NCBI GenBank assembly: GCA_033964015.1
Contig: CM066915.1
Location: 15,664,372-15,728,371 of the forward strand
DNA length: 64,000 nt
From: Scolanthus callimorphus
Taxonomy: Eukaryota > Cnidaria > Anthozoa > Actiniaria > Edwardsiidae
Direction of reading: 5' to 3'
Under the pieces are notes generated by a model. It made no database searches and was not told where the DNA came from. It saw nothing but the letters and a program-made list of their open reading frames with translations. A program made the position numbers and the translations under genes. Below are positions 60,301 through 64,000 of the stretch, one piece after another; the stretch's first letter is position 1, and each line of letters begins with the position of its first letter.

Positions 60301-62305
60301 CAGAAGAAATTGTTGACCAGTATTATCAGGGATATCCCAAGAAGCATAAAGCCAGTAACTAAAGAGTGCCGGAGCATGGTGTCAGGAAGGTAATCTAGCC
60401 GAAATCCGAGTCCAAATCTTAAAACCATTTTCCAAGCCGAATGCATTATTGAATCGAATAATGGATCCAATATTCCAAGAATCAACTCATTATTGTACTC
60501 TAGAGGGGGACGCTTGAGCGTCTTTGGCTGTAAAAGTTGTTCTCCAGCTAACATTGTCCAAGGTGATGGGCCCTCATATAGGGGTTGTTATGGTTCAGAA
60601 ATTACAGAATCTCATGAAATTCTTAGTGAATCTTGAATCTCTGAGTTTTAGAGAGCTTGTCTCACAATCTCATTTTCTAACAAATTAATGCAAAATACAG
60701 AGAATGTATGAGAAGCAATATTTATCGTCTGTCTCGCTGTCTCGGAAAATCTCGCATTTACCATTTGCCACCCCTTCATATGTGGAGGCTGTTCCACACA
60801 ATTAGAGAAATTTTCCCATAATCGGCATAACGTGTCCCAATAATGTCTGTTGTGCTTTTAAACCTACTTTACAAACAGTATCCATGTACTTCAATAGCTT
60901 TTTTTTAATGTTTGCAGGAGACAGGGAACATTTTGTGTGTTATAAAACCCTAGTTTTGCAAGGCAAGATGCAAATTACCTTCTAAATTCTGCAGCATACA
61001 TCCCAAGGCAAAACTTGAGTCTATACTGTATTTAGTGACATCTGCAGGGCTTGCTCCTAATGGATACTTTTGTCGAGGAATGTCTGTGAATTTTATTCTA
61101 CTGTCATCAGATTGCTCAAATGAAGCATTCAAATTTCTCTCATCAATTTCCATAGCAGTGTTTTCTACTTTGAAATCCTCTAGTGAGGGAACTTGTGTCA
61201 CAGAGGAGATTTTTCCACACTCAGGCTGCAGTCTATCCAGCAATTGGGGGTGATATGGCTTGTCAGGGAAACCCATTTGTTTAGATTGTCAAATGGATAA
61301 GGCCCTAGGTAGGTATCTAGCTCTTTTATGCCTAGAAAAGATTCAAAGTAATGAAAAGGTTAGCATGGATACATATAAAGGTGAACCTCTTTAAGGTTAC
61401 TAGTTTTTAGATGGAAAATTATTGCGTTGGGTAAATTTATTGAATGTCATAAATCACACACTCCGGGAAAATAAAAATACCAGTGTGGAGTCCTACACGA
61501 CACAAGGGATGTAAACAAACTTGAGCAAGTACAGAAGAACAATGCAATAAAATTGGGTGAATCCAATGAATTTCATTGTAGATGTAGATTTGCATGGCCA
61601 AAATCAAAGTGAAAGATTGACCAAAATCTTTTATTTGAGAGCAGATAAACATGTTACCAGATCTCCTCATTTTCTCACTTGCTCCCACTCCTCCTGGGTG
61701 GGGACAGGTCCCAGAGTCAAAACCAGTCATATCCACCCCCTCGAAACAGACTCTTGTTCTAAAATGCTATACCTATAAAATATAAAATGCTATGCTATAC
61801 CTCTAAAATGGGTTACCTTTTTTAGGCCTGTAGAATAACGCGCTTAACTTCTATCTTTTCCAAATTATTTAATTTTGCACAGACACTCACCTTGTCGATA
61901 CCTCTCCAAGCATTCATCGCTAACATGGCCGCCAACCAAATCTTCAGTTTTACAATCCCATTTGTTGACGATGATCTCCCCTTACTAATCACTAGAAACA
62001 TTCCCGTACGTGGAGCGGCATTGCCTGATTTATCCACGGCACTGTAAAACAAGAAATGGAGTCCAGGGGGAACCATTTTGATACCTTTGAATCTCGGCCC
62101 TGCACGCCACGAGTTGTTATCGATACCAATTTCCGTGCCCTCGGGAACATCAAGACACAGGATTATTCCTCCATTTGCAAAACGCTTTTGTGCTAACTCC
62201 TGGTCCATGCTTTACATTTAAATGAGAAAACAAAGAGAAGAAAGGGTTTTACGCGAAAAACAACCGAAACAAATTTCGCGGCCTTTTTTACCTCTTGTCC
62301 GCCAT
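57358..62305 (-). CDS. AAR2: AAR2, U5 snRNP assembly factor, seven coding exons
   Basis: AAR2 binds PRP8 during cytoplasmic U5 snRNP assembly and leaves when BRR2 joins. Exons: 62305-62292 (ATG plus four codons), 62209-61891, 61331-60979, 59604-59545, 58776-58678, 58124-58036, 57508-57358. Total about 361 residues (human 384). Diagnostic blocks: [138 protein letters not shown]. Phases agree at each junction once three homopolymer slips are allowed: one base short at C4 61978-61981, one short at G5 61246-61250, one long at A6 57500-57505. Each slip sits between matching protein blocks, so the gene is probably functional. The next ATG (62208) would be the start if the mini-exon were not used. 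Confidence 0.93.
60050..60530. mobile_element. Tc1/mariner-like MITE with about 100-bp inverted repeats in AAR2 intron
   Basis: CAGCCAAAGACGCTCAAGC, CCCCCTCTAGAGT, ATTGGATCCATTATTCGATT at the left are mirrored at the right; TA flanks both ends (60048-60049, 60531-60532). The inner region includes GTAACCAATATGGCGGGCC. Just outside, 59957-60018 is an imperfect ATG trinucleotide repeat. Confidence 0.85.
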
Positions 62306-62309
62306 CTTG
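62298..62309 (-). promoter_or_regulatory. TISU-like element over the likely AAR2 start codon
   Basis: CAAGATGGCGGA matches the TISU consensus at 11 of 12 positions. Its ATG opens the 14-nt coding mini-exon, which ends AAGAG at a GTAAAA donor. Confidence 0.6.
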
Positions 62310-62391
62310 GACGTTGAGTTGACGTTTGGAAACTGGGTAGGAATCAAGAAAACCACAGGATACCCATCATACTACTGGGGCAACTCGATCG

Positions 62392-62628
62392 TTAGCCTGC
62401 TCGCAGGCTCTCTTTGTTTCAGTTGAAGTTTTCGTTTTTATTGGGCGCGCGGCGGACTACACGCGGCAGGAATGGCAGAGCGCGTGCACGTTGTTTTGAG
62501 GCTAGTTTTTTGGTAGAAGCTTTTTGAGAGTTTTGTGTACATTCAGAGTCCACAGGAAACCCACAAAAACGCGCGCAAGCTGCAATTCCCGGCGTGCTTC
62601 GACACCAGAAGAGCCTGTGAGGAGGCTA
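62392..62628. mobile_element. TAGCCTG-family MITE with 8-bp target duplication
   Basis: Left end TTAGCCTGCTCGCAGGCTCT; right end reversed TAGCCTCCTCACAGGCTCTT. CTCGATCG flanks both ends exactly (62384-62391, 62629-62636). Third member of the family in this window. It sits about 85 bp upstream of the AAR2 start codon, possibly in the promoter. Confidence 0.75.
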
Positions 62629-63000
62629 CTCGATCGTCGCGTCCCCAGTTTTTGACTTTTCTTTTTGACTTTTTTTTTTTACTCTACAATAAATTTCCCT
62701 AAAGGCTGGTTGTCACTGAACGCACAAAGACAAGCGCAAGGCAAGTGTGAATCATAGCGACGCAAGCGCGAGCCTAAAATCAACATTGACTTGCGCGCGT
62801 TCTAGACACAAGCGCAAGCGAAAGGAAAGACAATAGTTGCGGTTACACTAGCGGCTTTTCCCATGGGGGACCCTCATCTGGCCCACAGGGGAAATATTTT
62901 GTGTGTGTAACCGTTCTTCCCAGATCTAATTAGCCATGGTCCAGGAAGGCTCCCATGGATACGTCAAAAAGAACCAAGAGTTCTCCTGTGACAGTTCCAG

Positions 63001-63165
63001 GGGCCGGTTCCTCGAAGGTCAGTTAAGAGTTATCTGTTCCTCGAAGGTCAGTTAAGAGTTATCTGTAGATAAATGCTTATCCAACGGATAAATCCTGAAC
63101 AAATCCTATACAACAGATAACTTTTATCCATGGATAACTTTATCTAGCCTTTCAGGAACCGGCCC
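63001..63165. mobile_element. MITE with CAG target duplication (GGGCCGGTTCCT ends)
   Basis: Ends share GGGCCGGTTCCT in inverse orientation; CAG flanks both (62998-63000, 63166-63168). An internal stretch TTCCTCGAAGGTCAGTTAAG is directly duplicated. Confidence 0.8.
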
Positions 63166-64000
63166 CAGGAAATTTAGTTCCATAGGCGGTTCAGCCAATC
63201 ACGTTGCAGGCAAAAAGCCATGACTCAGTGCAAAAGACGCCTGTTCAGTGCAAAAAGGATTCTAGTCCCTATCTATCCTAGATAGGGTGCAAAGCGAAAG
63301 CGCGTCTCAGTGTTGACGGCGCGATATGCGGAGTTCCAGGTCATGGAAAACTATCACAAAATGAAATTTAGTTCCATAGGCGGTTCAGCCAATCACGTTG
63401 CAGGCATAGGATAGATACAACCTCGATCCCAGGGCCTTTCCCTTCGCTTGTGGGAACCCTGGGATCGAGGTTGAGGATAGATAGGGACTACAATCCTTTT
63501 TGCACTAAACACTATCACAAAATGAATCCGACCGAAGCAGCGAATTCACTCGTATCATAGTGATTAAATGTGAAGCGTATACTAACCAGAAACTCACGGG
63601 TTCGAACTTCGTTGATGATTTTTTTAGGGTTAGTTGGTGTCGCTTATACCGGTTCCTTGGGAAACGCGCTGTCTTTAGCGGCATTTCGATTTCAGTACCC
63701 AAGCCCCCGGGCCTAAAAAAGGTATAACCAAAACGGGCGTGGCTTAGTTGCAGCTTTTCAGACATGTTTTCCCTCGTAACATGTTTTCTCTCGTATTTTT
63801 TTTACTATGGAAAATAGGCAAAAAGACGCATTTCTAAATTTAAAAATACTGCACTTTTGGCTCCCTGTGATTCTGTGATGACGGTCAAAAGCGCACGGTT
63901 TGTGTATCTTGGGTACTGAATATTTTATACCACAAAAATCAATCGAAGATTCCGCCCCCTGATGGAAAAATACACCATTATTTCCTTTCAACGTGTGGCC
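63166..64000. other. Nested repeats at the right edge; no gene recognised
   Basis: AATTTAGTTCCATAGGCGGT and the following CAGCCAATCACGTTGCAGGC occur twice (63169 and 63364). TAGTCCCTATCTATCCT near 63273 is mirrored near 63475. A smaller hairpin element with CAACCTCGATCCCAGGG ends lies at 63419-63473. Open frames in this stretch look like repeat translations. Confidence 0.5.

Noticed and set aside
1..64000. A defence island, operon or biosynthetic cluster
   Set aside because: All recognised genes are ordinary spliced animal genes with unrelated roles and no shared regulation beyond the start-codon motif.

Overview
This is an intron-rich animal genome, most likely an anthozoan cnidarian such as a stony coral. 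That placement is inference. It rests on very vertebrate-like proteins (TTC7, TTC8/BBS8, MED9, AAR2, a DM-domain factor), introns full of short inverted-repeat transposons, a Crypton tyrosine-recombinase gene and an L2/CR1-type LINE. I recognise no tRNA, rRNA, CRISPR array or bacterial gene.

Layout: (1) 331-19260, + strand: the last 12 exons of a TTC7 gene, whose seventh intron is about 10.5 kb long and holds a MITE, a three-exon Crypton gene (6227-7785) and an 80-bp minisatellite split by a LINE (8884-12362). (2) 19261-25305: intergenic DNA with a seven-unit 128-bp satellite of CRE palindromes and a (GGAC)n microsatellite. (3) 25306-29979, - strand: MED9 in two exons. (4) 31315-32674, - strand: a two-exon DM-domain (DMRT) gene. 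(5) 34254-48817, - strand: complete TTC8/BBS8, 15 coding exons, 509 residues. (6) 51010-52389, + strand: an intronless F-box/LRR gene. (7) 57358-62305, - strand: complete AAR2 with a 14-nt first coding exon. The rest is largely MITEs, many with recognisable target-site duplications.

The genes do not form one pathway. TTC7 supports PI4-kinase at the plasma membrane, TTC8 is a BBSome subunit, MED9 belongs to Mediator, AAR2 assembles U5 snRNP, the DM protein is a transcription factor and the F-box protein is a likely ubiquitin-ligase adaptor.

Three observations stand out. First, three separate tandem arrays each carry a splice junction of the gene they sit in: the 80-bp array copies the acceptor of TTC7 exon 15380, the 77-bp array copies the donor of TTC8 exon 8, and a 137-bp duplication copies the donor end of TTC8 exon 13. 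Second, the MED9 stop codon is made by the target-site TA plus the first base of an inserted inverted-repeat element. Third, MED9 and TTC8 start codons, and the likely AAR2 start, lie in a TISU/YY1 motif. A caution: at least eight otherwise well-conserved coding positions carry one-base indels, mostly in homopolymers, which look more like consensus errors than pseudogenes.
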